A stretch of 61,103 nucleotides of DNA from Perkinsus olseni (GCA_013115125.1 JABANN010000151.1:1-61103); one strand, 5' to 3'. Counted from the stretch's first letter, positions 1 through 11,721 are shown. Program-made: numbers and translations. Notes: a model not told the origin generated them from the sequence alone.

Positions 1-73
<73 letters not shown>
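1..73. repeat. Poly-C tract at window edge
   Basis: Seventy-three bases that are all C except for one G. Nothing else in the window is like it. It may be a real homopolymer or, more likely, a sequencing or assembly artefact at a contig end. Confidence 0.95.
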
Positions 74-76
<3 letters not shown>

Positions 77-120
77 TCAGTAGCGTGATGCTGGGGTTCA
101 TGAACCCGTGGCTAACCTTA

Positions 121-143
121 CTTGATTAATATTATTAATCAAG
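121..143. repeat. AT-rich perfect hairpin
   Basis: Ten-base arms (cttgattaat / attaatcaag) flank a 3-nt loop, and the sequence just after it (aagtattaagcaagtatt) is also repetitive and AT-rich. It could be the end of a small transposon-like element or simply AT-rich intergenic DNA. No target-site duplication was recognised. Confidence 0.6.
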
Positions 144-911
144 TATTAAGCAAGTATTATTAGTTTAATATTCTAAGCGATTCCTTGATGTAGTTTCACA
201 CTACTCAAAGGCCAAGCTTTCTGACAGTTATTCCATATTGGTACTGCGGGATCTATGACATTGAGACGGATAGTGGCATATGATAAATGTAACTTGAAGG
301 CATCATGTATACCGGGGAACAGGCCGGCGGGGAGTGACATACGCACTAGCCAATGGGTGGTGGGCATTAAAATTTGCACTTTTAGGGGCCCTAGTTTAAG
401 AATTAGGGAAGAGATCTGATAATAAGGAGACAAGTTGTCCCGGCCAACGGTTGGCCGCCAATCTCTCCCTTCACGGAAGATTCGCGCAAATTAAGAGATA
501 CCGGTAAGCTACCGGTACCGGCGGTAACGGAATCCCAAAGCAGCAGCCTCCTGGCAGTGCGAGCCTCAGAGGCCCCTTTCTAAACACAACGGCGGGTCTA
601 ATTACAGAATAACATCGAGAGTACATGTACAGTGAGACATCTTCATCATCAACATTCACATGATCAAGATGATGACAGGACTTCACCACCGTTGGATAGG
701 AATTGCGATAGTGATAACTTCCGTGATCTTTCAAGAGTCATAGGCCGAGGTCCTTCAGGGTTCATCTGTTTCTCGCGCCACTGACAAAGACACCAGAGTT
801 CAGTGGAAAAGTTTTCCACGAACGTTTCCAGGAAAACCCGACCGTGTGTTCACCTCCCCTAGGGTTTGCTCGCCTTTCTGGCGTTGGATATCGGTGACGC
901 AGTACTGGTTG
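144..911. other. No recognisable gene
   Basis: Short open frames occur on both strands, but none has a family motif or plausible GT-AG joins. It contains a small inverted patch (taccggtaagctaccggtaccggcgg, near 499-525). Confidence 0.5.
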
Positions 912-1413
912 TTATAAACGGTCTCGTAGCCGTTGCGTATTATTCCCATGTGAGTGAAGCGTGGCGATGACGGTTGGGGCTGAGGGTAGCAAACACACTG
1001 TGTTCAACACAGTAGCAGGCGCAGCATGGATAGCATCATCCGCACTCACTAGGTCGGTAATGACGTTATGTCGTTCGAAGGCTTCCCGTATGGCCCCGAA
1101 GGGGTCTCCATGCCCCATACCAGGAGTAAGGTTCACCTTCCGCATGTAATCCTCGTAAGAGATAGTGTCGTTACTCAACGTGCCGGACCTGACCAGCATC
1201 GTCCAAATTGTGAAGTCGATGATAAGGCTCACACCTTCTCATCAACTTCTTCGATACTAACCCAGGATACTCATCGTGCTTCCACTTTGGCATTATCCAG
1301 TACCCAGTACCCGTTTTGTTCAGCCGCCTAGCTGCCGCCTCCAGTGCTGAGGGAAGAGGGGACATTGAACGTTGGTCTGATGTGGGGTGAAGAGTTCCCC
1401 CACACTCTCTCAT
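912..1413 (-). CDS. Possible coding exons, unknown protein
   Basis: Two overlapping minus-strand frames have protein-like composition. One reads through IIDFTIWTMLVRSG and YEDYMRKVNLTPG, the other through GTGYWIMPKWKHDEYPG. A GT-AG join between them is possible but I could not fix it. No family was recognised. The segment may be the 3' part of the minus-strand gene that starts near 2475, or an unrelated relic. Confidence 0.2.
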
Positions 1414-1901
1414 CCAATCTTAGCATAGGGTTTGCTCAGCAAAACTTTGTCCAAGCAAAGTTTGCTGCACACTTAGTTCAATAGCGAGTTTCGAGAAGGT
1501 TTTAATACACATCGGGCCTCAAGTTTCTGACCATGGACCGGACCAAACATCCATGTCGGACAGGGTATGTCCGGTATCTTAGCTGAAGATTATTCTCAAG
1601 CCATCCACGCATGATGCGCGGCGCATCGAGGGATTCCTCCGCTCATCATTTGTTGATTCCAGCTCAGAGGTATTTCCAGTGCGTAGGTTGACGATCCCCA
1701 CCTTTGGTAGTAGCGTTCCCCGAAGACCCTTTCACCCGCCTGGCCAAAGTAACCGCCAATATAGGCTCCCGCCCAATCCTTTCCTTGGCCGCTTTGCGGG
1801 CCTCGTAGCTCTCCCGCCTAAGGCCGAATCAGTCTCGATAGAACAGTAGACAGGGGTGGCGGCGTCACTTGGACAAGGTGACGGTGCATCCGTGAGTAAC
1901 A

Positions 1902-2475
1902 TTATAATAATTGATGCCCGCTGAGTTCGTCGTCAACGTCGCGCCATACGCCGAGATCTGCTGGTCCTCGACTGCCATGCCGGTGATCTACAAATCGGTC
2001 AGAGTCGGAGAAGGGTGAAGAGGCCGACCTCCATGATCTCCTCCTTAAAACTCTTCCGTCTCGGTCGCTCCTCCCAGACAGAGTCGCTCTTGCCAGCGCA
2101 GGGTCCACGGGCATCAGCGTCGAACCCCCACATCTAGCGAGCGGAGCGAAGATAAGCCTCGCCAGGGCCTCCACGGCAGCAGAGCTTACTTCTGTGAAAC
2201 GGTCTAGGGTAAGCTCCGGAGGCCCGACTGGCATGTTGTAAGGCACCCAGAGGTAAAAGCTGTCGCCGCTTTGGGGCAGATACACGTACACACGGACGAG
2301 GTAATCCAGGCCAGCACAACCCATCTTACGTCCCTGCAACAACCAAAGATACCTTCCTACGGGCTATCGACGGCCTACCATCCCCAGGGGGCTCCGGCCA
2401 GGGAGGGTATCACACGTCTTCATAGACCTCAAGTTGACGTACCCCAACCCACTGGGCTTCCGGCGGGCCTGACAT
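1902..2475 (-). CDS. Hypothetical protein, two exons
   Basis: The start at 2475 gives a short first exon (MSGPPEAQWVGVRQLEVYED). A GT-AG intron follows in phase, then a long frame reading GCAGLDYLVRVYVYLP, FYLWVPYNMPVGPPE and SSAAVEALARLIF. The first part of exon 2 looks like a folded beta-rich domain, while the end is Arg/Ser/Asp-rich and may be out of frame. The product is about 160 residues if the second frame is used to its stop. I do not recognise a family. The clean phase at the intron is the main support. Confidence 0.4.
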
Positions 2476-3552
2476 GACGACGAGGCTTCACCCAGTAAGG
2501 CGCCACCCCCACTTCCCCCCTCACCTTGTCCGCGTCTTGGTTGGTATGCACTGAGGTCGTAGCCGTGGTCGGCCTCAGAGACGGCTGGACGTATCTGCCA
2601 ACATCATAGGAGCGAAGAGCAAGGCAAGAAGCCTTGATCAGTGCCTAGCGGTCTTCCTTTTTAGCTAGCTTGAACACGTATAGGTAGGATACTAACCCAG
2701 ATATTTCCTGTACCCTTATTGGGAATTGATGTGCGCAGAGTCTGTGCCACAGACTGCCCTGTTCGGCCTGGCCTGAGTGCAGTGTGGCATGCGTATGCGT
2801 TTCACGCAAGTTAATGGTGTCTTTTGAGAAAAGCTATTGATCGGTATAGCGGTGATACTGATTCCGCTATAGCTCTGTTCCATAACCGAACACTTGTCTA
2901 CACGGTGTTTATACTACCAACCGCCCCGCCCCGCACCCGCGGCCAAGCTACTGCGAACACCTATCCTACTCCTCCCTGTCCCGGTGGGTAGTCAGGTTCT
3001 GCATGGCAATCTCCTTTTCATAAGCGTGTCGCATGGCCTCTACCTAAACACAAGCAGGCATCATGTTAACATGGTGCCGGGCAATCAACAAATTTTCCGT
3101 AATTTCCTCGGCCGTTTGCCATCGGCCCGGCGTGCGGCGGCGTACACTGACTGACACGGGGATATACCTTGATCTACCCATTGCGTGACCGCCGTTCATC
3201 ACCAGTAAAGCTTCATCGGAATTTCCGATTCGGAAAGCACCGCCACACTTGTCTCCATGCCACACGAGAGGCGCAATCGACCACGTTTTGAAGCCGCAGC
3301 AGAATGGACGTCTCCAGAAGGCCCTAACCCTTACTTGCTTGGCCAACTGCTCATCACTCACTGTCAATGACTGCTTCAACACCATCTATAGATCATGCGC
3401 TGTCCCAGCATCTTACAGTAACAGCGCATTTAAAAAAGCGCGCGCCCCAGTGTATTGTTGCCCGAAGAACCTTTTCCTGCTTAAGTTATTGCAAGTCTCC
3501 TTAACCATCACCCTCCTACAGTTGATGTTATCAGGGCTTGCGCCCTTCCGTA
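2476..3552. other. Spacer with weak open frames
   Basis: A 113-codon minus-strand frame (3044-3385) and a 104-codon plus-strand frame (3249-3563) overlap each other. Neither has a recognised domain. The 3' part is the likely upstream region of the first ankyrin gene. Confidence 0.4.
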
Positions 3553-5433
3553 ATGACTTCTAGTCTTTTAGCGGCACTCAAATCAAATAGTGGAAATAAG
3601 AGGCGGTCATTCTTCGGTGGAGCGGGCGTAAGGATAAGTCAACGGCGAAACTACACTCTTCGGTTTGAGGTTGCCACTCTGGTTACTCTCAGCGCGAGAA
3701 ATACTCTCTAAAGCTGCCTTCAGCGTTGCATTGTCAGCAAGATGATCTCAGATTGAACCCCCTCCCCCTAATCGTTTTCTAGAGGCAGCCAAAGTCGGTA
3801 ACGCGGAGAGCGTGAAGAAGTTCCTCGAGGACCCTAAGCATAAGGTAAGCCACAACAGCAGTACGGCATACACCTCAGGCTGTTGCTTAGATCGATCAGA
3901 AGGACCCGGCCGGCGTGACCGCTCTCATGCATGCCGCCAAGAACGGGCACCTGAATGTGTGCAAGGTGAGGCTGGTTCGAAGTGCCCGACCCTTCGTAGC
4001 GGTTGACCTCCTGCAGGTGCTTGCCGAGGGAGGGGCCCGGTTCTCAGCTAAAGATGACGCTGGAGAGACGGCCCTCATGAAGGCAGCTAAAAACGGTTAC
4101 TTGGACGTTATACGGTAAGGCCTCTTGCGAGCTTCGAGCACCCTCACGACGAGTGGGTCTTCGTAGGTTCTTGGTGGACGCCCACGTGCAACAACGCCGG
4201 AAGACACAAGTTCTCAGCCTCACTGGAGTCAACGACGCGCCGTCCAAGACTGAACAGCGGCGGGTGGTTGATGCCACCGACGATGAGGGTGATGCAGTCG
4301 TGGGAAATGTCTCGATAGCCGTCACGACTCTCAGGGGTCACTGCGTTGATGAAGGCGGCTGAGGCTGGGCAGTCTGAGGTCGTCGAGCTGCTCATATCGC
4401 TGAACGCCAATACTGGCGCCAAGGATGATGAGGGGTGGCGAGGGGGTTAGTGAGAGCATTGGCGTACGTCTCTGTGTCCTCCCCAGGTGGAAGGTCATCA
4501 TGTGGGCCGCTATAGCTGGCCACCTCCCTATTGTGGAGTGGCTGGTTACTGAACAGGCTCAGGAAGTTGATTACCAAACTGAGAAGGGAGAGAACGCTCT
4601 GATGAAGGTCGTGCTAAGTTTCAGTGCGCTCCGCTGCTCTACTGCTCTTTACAAACTCAGGCGGCCGCCAACGGGCACTGGGAAGTCTGCAAGTTCCTCC
4701 TCGAGAACGGCGCCAAGGTTAACGCTCACGACCGGGAGTATCAAACTGCCCTCATGTGGGCCGCCGCTTCGGGTCATCTTGCTGTGGTCGAGGTGAGCAC
4801 CTACCTGCCTTCCGAACTTTCCTCGTCACACCCCCTCCATCAGGGCCTCCTGTCCTTCGACGCCAAGCTCGATGTGCAGACTAGGACTGGCAAGAACGTT
4901 CTTATACTAGCCGCTACCTTTGGGAGACTGGAGATCTGCAAGTGAGAACGTCGTGAAATCCGATCATCCTCGGAGTGAAGGGCAGATACCTCATCGAGGA
5001 GCGTCGTGTGCGGATCGAAACGCAAGACAACGAGGGTTTCAACGCCCTCTCCGCCGCTGTTGTGGTGAGTCCTGCAATAGTTGTTCTAGATCAGCAGTAG
5101 GATGTGGTTCTCAGAGTGACGACAGCAGCATTTGTGCCCTAATGATCAAGCATGGATGCCCGATTGAGGCCCACACTACCCGAGGAGAGACGCCGCTCAT
5201 CCTCGCAGCCCGACATCACGCTGCGGAGTGCGCCAAGCTCCTCATCCAGGCCAACGCCAACTTGTAGGGGATGCTGGTCCTTGGCAGCCTCCTCCCTCAC
5301 CACCGCTCGCAGATACACACCCGACGAGAACGGTCAGACGGCTTTGGATCACGCAGAGGGCACCCTCAACAGCAGGCTGGTGGACCTCTTCCGTCAAGCT
5401 CAAAAGTTGCAGCCTCAACCCCCTACCAGCTGA
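3553..5433 (+). CDS. Ankyrin-repeat protein A
   Basis: A multi-exon gene of about ten short exons, each carrying roughly one ankyrin repeat. The proposed exon 1 (3553-3627, from MTSSLLAALKS) joins in phase to exons at 3785-3844, 3900-3965 and 4017-4114, and so on to the stop at 5433. Repeat cores are easy to read: GVTALMHAAKNGHLNVCK, GETALMKAAKNGYLDVI, VIMWAAIAGHLPIVEWLV, ALMWAAASGHLAVVE and GETPLILAARHHAAECAKLL. The product should be a soluble protein-protein interaction scaffold. No other domain is visible, so the partner is unknown. It lies 144 nt upstream of a clear paralogue in the same orientation. The repeats are certain; exon 1 is less so. Confidence 0.85.
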
Positions 5434-5577
5434 TCGTCTAAATCTCATTATGTATGAATCAAATTCATGTTCGTAGCCACTGATGTTGACCATACTGCCA
5501 TGACGATCTGTGTTGTCAATTCTTGCAGCAGTCGGGTCTGAGAAGAGAATCGGAGTGAAGGAAGCCCAGTTAACTTC

Positions 5578-7256
5578 ATGGTTGTAATGACTAAGCCGAT
5601 CTCGCCACCCAAGGGACAAGCTCCCGAAGGGAACGACGAGAAAGCTCAGGAGGAAGTGTATGAGGAGGACTCCGGCGACTGCAAGGAGTTCGTGCCGCCG
5701 CCATCCGTGACTGGCAGCCATCAGGTCTTGAAGAGCGGGGAAGTCCCGCCAGTGTAAAGTGGGCCCTCAGATGCGTATACCCCTCATTGGTGCAGCTGTC
5801 GAGGGCAAGCTCGACGTCGTTGAACGACTGCTGACCAATGAGCAAGCGAAGGTGACCGAAGCGAGGACCCAGTCGATTGTATCGGGTTCGTTCAGGTGGA
5901 CGAGAAGGACTTCGACCGCCGTACCGCTCTCATGCACGCTGCAGCTCGTGGGAGACTGGACGTCGTCGAAGTGAAGGGAAGTCAGGGAGTTCTCAATCAC
6001 TTCACGCCACTGTTGAGGTCCTCGTCCGTCACGGCGCCAAGATCACTGCTAAAGATCAACTAGGAGAGACTGCTATCATGAAGGCCAGCAGAGGAGGGCA
6101 TGTCGAGTGCATCAGGTGGAGTGCCGTAGGATGGCCGCCAAGCCCTCTCCTGTATCCACCAGGCTCCTTCTCGACACCCAATTGAAGCGGCAGAGGGCGG
6201 CTAGTACTGGCCTTACCCTAGCGGAGATGGAGGAGATCCACAACTTCACCTTGTCAGAGAAGCGTAGGATACTCGATGTGAAGGACGAGGAAGGTGCACC
6301 GCAAAGCCACACAGACCACCTTTGGCGTACGTGAGCCACCTTAGGTCAAACAGCTCTTATAAAGGGAGCAGAGGCTGGGCGTCTGGAGTCCGTCAGGGCC
6401 TTGGTCGAGATGAGAGCCTCTGTGGACGTCCAGGATGACGAGGGGTGTGAATGCGCTGCGCTTCGTGTACTCAGCCGCCCGGTCCAGGTGGAACGCTCTC
6501 ATGTGGGCAAGCCTGGGAGGCCACTTGCCCGTGGTCCAATGGTTGGTCGAAGAGCAGCTACAAGATGTCAACTTCGCTTCTGAGAAGACCTCCGAGTCAC
6601 CTCTCATAAAGGTCCCCTTTTACTATCGAGACGTCCCAACCCATTTTGTCTATCGGCAGGCAGCTGTCAACGGTCACGTCGAGATCTGTGAGTACCTCCT
6701 CAGCAAGGGGGCCAAGATCAACCATCACGACTACAACTACCAGAACTCCCTCATGTGGGCGGCGGCGAGCGGCCATCTGGAAGTTGTTGAAGTAGCACCC
6801 TTCACCATACCCGCCTTCTTGCAGTGGTGCGTCAGTTCCTAGTCGACCGAGGTGCCCAAGTCAACCACCAGACGCGCACCGGGAAGACCGCTCTCATGCA
6901 CGCTAGCCTCTACGGTCATGTGGACGTCTGCAAGTGGGTGTTGCAACGTCTTCGCTAGTTAACGCGGTGGCCGACAGATTCCTTCTGGATCGTGGTGCCA
7001 AAGTAGAACTCGAGGACGAGGATGGGTGCACAGCCCTGTTCTTCGCCGTCGGGGTAGGCCCCGGTGACCACAAGGGTTGTCCAGGATCTTTGGTTGATAC
7101 CTGCAGGCGGATGAGCCCGAGTTGTGCGAGCTATTGATAAGCCATGGCTGCAGCGTCGAAGGGAGAAATCAAGAAGGGGATACACCCGACATGTTCGCGG
7201 AACGTGTTAACTCAGAGAAGTGCGTGGAGGTCTTCAAGCGGCATTCCAAAGCGTGA
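5578..7256 (+). CDS. Ankyrin-repeat protein B
   Basis: Tandem paralogue of the upstream ankyrin gene. It starts at 5578 with an acidic, Pro-rich leader of about 45 residues (MTKPISPPKGQAPEGNDEK). A 46-nt intron (donor at cag|gtcttg) then leads into the repeats: MRIPLIGAAVEGKLDVVERL, RTALMHAAARGRLDVVE, GETAIMKASRGGHVECI, ALMWASLGGHLPVVQWLV, SLMWAAASGHLEVVE and KTALMHASLYGHVDVCK. Introns fall at the same places in the repeats as in the upstream gene, for example immediately before the LMWA exon, so the pair arose by duplication after the introns were in place. The last exon ends at CVEVFKRHSKA. One exon encodes a spacer (LAEMEEIHNFTLSEKRRI) in place of a canonical repeat. Confidence 0.85.
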
Positions 7257-7414
7257 CGAGTCCCCCGTGAAAGGGGGGGCTCCCGAGGAGGCCGGCATGT
7301 TGACGGTGTCTCAGCTTATCGTGAGAGATGTCTCGTGATGATGGGGATTCTGTTGCTGTTGAGGCTAAGTCGTCATGGCTGGGTAGTTCTATACCGTTTG
7401 AGAGCTCTACTTTA

Positions 7415-8218
7415 ATGGGGAGGATACGTCGCCTCCTCGAGAACATCTTCGGTTTCCGACGGATGAAGATGCGCTTCGTCGTGGTCGGTCTGGACAATTC
7501 CGGCAAGACTACACTGCTGAACCAGCTGAAGCCCACTAAGGTGAGGGGAGACTCCCGTTTTCCGGGAGCCACTTGAAAGCCCAAAGGACCGTCCATCTTT
7601 CCGTGTTTTCATAGGCTTCCTTGGAGACGGTCCCAACGGTCGGATTTAGCGTCGAAGAGTTCACCAACCACGGCATCAAGTTTTGCGCCTTCGACATGTC
7701 CGGTCAAGGGAAGTACAGAAACCTCTGGGAGAACTACTATCCTGACTGCGAAGTGAGCTGGCTGAAGAAAAGGCATCCTGAGACCTCTCCCATAGGGTAT
7801 CATTTTCGTCGTCGATTCCACCGACCAGCTCCGCTTAGCTGTGGTGAAGAATGAGCTTCAAACCATGCTTCAGTCTGCGGGTGGGCTCGGCGCTTCGCTC
7901 GTTCCCCCGATCGCCTCGCGACCTTCAGAGCTAGCGGCCAAGCCGTACGTCCCGGTTATATTTTTTGCGAACAAGATGGACCTTCCCGACGCAGTCTCGT
8001 TAGATGAAGTGGCAGCCTCGATCGGAGTGACTTCGTTGTCGTCAACACGACGCCCTCACAACATTGTGTAAGGGTGGGCGCTGATTTCTCATCGGAGGGC
8101 GGATGCCCGGCCATTGTCGTCTAGGCGTTGCTGTGCTACTACCGGCGAGGGCGTCGAAGAGGGGATTATGTGGCTAGCCGATATTGTAAAACAGAATCGA
8201 GCGGAAAGCTCTAAATGA
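7415..8218 (+). CDS. ARL6: ARL6 (BBS3)-type small GTPase
   Basis: Arf-like GTPase of the ARL6/BBS3 group, which recruits the BBSome coat to membranes at the ciliary base. Exons 7415-7540, 7615-7752, 7796-8067 and 8125-8218 join in exact phase to give about 209 residues. Visible motifs are the P-loop GLDNSGKTT (residues 25-33), the switch I segment TVGFSVEEF, the ARL6-specific G3 DMSGQGKYRNLWENYY (other Arfs have DVGGQ), G4 NKMD, and a C-terminal CCATTGEGVEEGIMWL matching the last strand and helix. I chose the start at 7415 rather than 7328 because it gives Gly2 and an amphipathic helix (MGRIRRLLENIFGFRR) aligned with known ARL6 N-termini. About 20 extra residues (GGLGASLVPPIASRPSELA) precede G4. 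It implies a flagellated life stage. Confidence 0.93.
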
Positions 8219-8764
8219 AGATGCATGTCGAGTGGAGTGTTGTCCGAATGAGACGTATCTCCCGAGTCACGCCGGGTTGGGTTACATAGTTGGGATAACG
8301 ATCGCAAATGAGCGCTTTGTATCGATCTGTGCATGAGAACCACAATCACGCGGGCCTATCGGCGAGAGTATAAGGCGGTAGTGTGTTAGACTAGAAACTT
8401 ACAGACATGATCGAAGAACCTATCTATAGAAGCGGTGAGTGTGAGTTTCAAGTTCAACGCCGAAAACAGGCTTAGTCAGATTAGCACCGATGTATGTTGT
8501 GTCAACAGGGATGAGTAAGGGAGCGGTAACGGTGCAAAGCATCTGTCCGGGCTGCGCACTATCGACCCACGAACATAAGTTATGGACGCAAGAACATACT
8601 AACACAAGAAGGAAGTGCTCTCACGGATGACCGAATCCATCTGGATAACCAGCCATGAAAAATTCGGGAAAGTTGACCATGAGCTTTCCTATGTCTATTG
8701 CCTGTGCTCCCATTGTACCTCACAAAACAGCAAGACCATAGTGATGGTGAGACGAGGAAGCTTC
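8219..8764. other. Convergent 3' spacer
   Basis: This lies between the end of ARL6 on the plus strand and a minus-strand coding region. Only short shadow frames are seen, with no repeat or RNA gene. Confidence 0.5.
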
Positions 8765-9415
8765 TCACTTACTGTTGCAAGCAATGGATGCCACTAGGAG
8801 CCTGGCTAGTGGCCCCCAGGTGACGGCGAAGACATCAACATTTCGTTCGGTGCCGAGGGCGATGACGCTGTTAGCAACTTCAGTGAATTCGAATAGCCGT
8901 CCAGTGGTGTAGGGAACCATGCCTGCATATAAGTCCCGATGGAGAGGATGAAGAAGGCGCACTGAGCAGGACCTGGAGGCGTGACGTAGACCTTATGGGC
9001 TCTGTTGAAAGGCCAGGATGATGCGATCTTGTCGACTGATATGTTCTTGATCGGGTATGCTATATTGAGACTCGAAGCAACGAGCAGTACACGGCGGGCG
9101 GCGAAAACCGCCTCCCAGTTTTCCCGAAATCTGACGGAAGACTGCTGGCCGAGGGATCGGCAAATATCGCCACGAGGGCACCGAGGCAGCACACACCTGC
9201 GCACAGTCATGGTGCCTGGCCTGGGCGAGTAGTTCACGAACTGACACAACGATGCTCCGGTAGGGATGTAGCGTTCGTAGGCCTCTTTGAAGTAGGCGCC
9301 GCTTCGACCGTACCTGAGGGATAGCGATGCCCGAGGGGGCAGGGGCGTGAGCATCACCAGAAGGTTGCATGCTCGCTGTGAGGGAAGCTGGGCTCATGCT
9401 TCCACAAGTCAACAA
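8765..9415 (-). CDS. Hypothetical multi-exon protein
   Basis: Three minus-strand segments look coding. One is near 9357-9230 (GRSGAYFKEAYERYIPTG, CQFVNYSP). One is near 9160-9000 (ENWEAVFAARRVLLVASSLN, YPIKNISVDKIASSWPF). One is near 8970-8765 (HRDLYAGMVPYTTGRLFEF, LGTERNVDVFAVTWGPLAR), ending at the stop at 8765. GT-AG borders exist between them, but the phases of the last join do not agree in the simplest model, so the terminal frame is uncertain. No family was recognised. It could be the 3' half of the next minus-strand gene rather than a separate one. Confidence 0.3.
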
Positions 9416-9560
9416 CAGCGGAGCATAGCCGGTGTCCGCACGACCCCCGCCCTCCTCGCGGACCAGCTAGCCGGCTCAGACCCTCGAAGGCAAGCGCGAA
9501 GTCACTGGGCCTGATTTACGATTGAACTATCTGTGTTTGCAGTGGCTGCATGACGTTCAT

Positions 9561-11721
9561 TTACCTCACGTGCGGGGCCGAGGCTCGGGCGTCCATGATA
9601 GCGAGTTCCCCGTCTCCTATTCTCAGCAAGCTTCCGCCTTGGATGAGCCATACGAATGTCTCCTCGTAGTCTCTAAAACGCACTTGCCACCAACCAGTGG
9701 GTGTCCTTGGCGCCTGGCCAGAGGCGCATTGTTGCAAGTATCGCAACCCATGCCGAACGGGCTCGTCGGAAGCGCTCTCAATTTGGCCCTGGTCAGAGAG
9801 CGAGTCGTGGCCAGCGTCGAGTCCTTGGCGTGTTGATTGTCGGTACCACAAGCACAAGCGCCTGGCATAGTCGTCAGGGGTGCCCTCGCTACCACTAGTA
9901 ACGCTGGACAGGGTCATTGCACTCAGACTGACGGCATCACAAGCTGCTTCACACTCTCTGCCTGGCAGATCGATAGATGATAGCCAAGTCTCCCTCCACA
10001 GGTTGGAGGCAGCGGAGAAGGTCTCGGGCAGAGTGGCGCTGACGATCGATTCATCAAGGGCTTCCTCAAACGCTTCTACTCGTACCGGGTGATGGGCCAG
10101 CTTGTGAAGACCGCGTTCCCATGAGAATACCATAACGACGGGATGCTCTGAACCCAAGGCCCGCAGCGAGGCCACTTGAAGGGCGTGCAAGGCCCCCGCA
10201 GGCTCGACGGCGATATCCTCTTCGTTGAGGAGGGAAGGGCCGTCACTAGCCGAGGAGAGATCGAGGACGGTGCGCAGAGTGTATGACAGGCCAGGGAGCC
10301 AGTCGGTGTCACCGAGCGAGAGCCAGTCGGGGCAGATGAGTAGACAGGCCACGCATACCTGAGGTGTATCGCGGTTACGCGAAGGAGCCCGAGGGGTGCC
10401 GCTTTCTCACGAGAGCGTGTTCATGACTGTGTATTTCATGGCAGTTGAAGTAGGTCTTGCAGAGGCCAATGTTGTCTTCTCCGATTCCACCGCAAGTGTT
10501 GGAGAGAGTTGACACCTGACGCGAACAGCATTGCAAATTGAACCATTCAGCTCCGATCGGTGGTCGCTGACGGAGTCAAAGAGCGATTATTTCAACGCTG
10601 ATCCTATCTTGCTCCAACAAGAGGGTAGTGAGTCGCTGATGACAATTAGACAGCGGAAGATAAGTTCGGATCTCAGACGAGACCACTCTGTCGTTGTGTT
10701 CCCAATCAGTCGGTCTTTAACAGTACGGTCAGACTGTCGTTCCTCCATACAGGGCTGCTATCGCTATTCGTCTCGAGAGGCCTGATAATGGTCGGCATTT
10801 CCACAGCACAGTGGGGAGCTTTATCTCACCAGACACGAAGGGCGTAGAGGGCCAAGCTGACGAGTAGCCCACCCACTGAACATCCGTTATCTGTCTCTGG
10901 TAGAGTTCGAACGAACTGTTCGCAGGCCTGAACTGCTGGAGCAAAGGTCGTTGCTAGCCTGACACTTGCCCACTTGCGGGAGCTGCCATTCCTCCACTCT
11001 GAACTCTGCCATGCAGTCAGCTAGGAGGTACTGCGTTCGCTGCCATGACTCAGTTAGAGGGCCCAGCTCGCCTGGGATCAGTTCATAGGAGTTTCCGGTT
11101 TCATCGTTTGTGCTACGGCGTACATCGGTGTCGTGCGTGGATGGCCTCCTCGAGGGTCTCGAAAGGGCAGCAGAATGCCGGGTCCATGGTGTCATCCCAA
11201 CACGTAGGGTTGAAGGAGGCAGCATCCCGCGGTAGGGCCTACGGGAGGGGCACAGTATGTCCAGGGTAGGCGAGAAGACTGACCAGTCCGTAAAAGCAGC
11301 AGCTCTCCCATCTGAACGGTCCCGACCAGCAGAGGGCCTCAGCCGCCCTTCCTCGACTTATCTCCCGCACTCGCAAAGTTATGTTACACGAAGGTGGGCA
11401 GGGCTCGTGCTCCAGTCGTAGTATCGAGCCCGGAAGGAACACTATTTCGTGCGGTCTCACTGACGGATTCGTCCCATCCAGGGTGTAGCTTCTTGGGGGA
11501 GTCATCGCGTGGTTGATGGTCACTATGAGCTTGCCACGGTCGACTAACTTAGTCCCAGTGATGCTTGCACCGAGGAGCTGACCCGTGAAATTAGGCCGCC
11601 AGGTTGCTGGCGCGAGGCCGAGCGGGTACTCTAACGTTTCCTCGAGTACAACGGGAGGGGATGGTCCTGCAGGCAAGATAGTTGACAACGTTGCCGAGAT
11701 CAGTGATACTAGGGTGCGCAT
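9561..11721 (-). CDS. Probable secreted protein with twin CW..CC motifs
   Basis: The start at 11721 is chosen because it opens a signal peptide (MRTLVSLISATLSTILPAG). The first exon then reads through a beta-rich segment (RPNFTGQLLGASITGTKL, HEIVFLPGSILRLEHE) to the first cysteine motif CWSGPFRWESCC. A phase-0 intron (about 11239-11285) leads to the second motif CWDDTMDPAFCC. A phase-1 intron then leads to LTESWQRTQYLLADCMAEF. Further exons contain ANSSFELYQRQITDVQ, CGGIGEDNIGLCKTYFNCHE and a long last exon with PDWLSLGDTDWLPGLSYTL. Similar CW...CC boxes precede glycosyltransferase- or methyltransferase-like domains in some alveolate proteins; I infer this from memory and could not show a catalytic motif here. 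It may be two genes. Confidence 0.45.

Noticed and set aside
5734-5772. 19-nt intron in ankyrin gene B
   Set aside because: A 46-nt intron with donor cag|gtcttg and the same acceptor keeps phase and fits the local size range, so an ultra-short intron is not needed.
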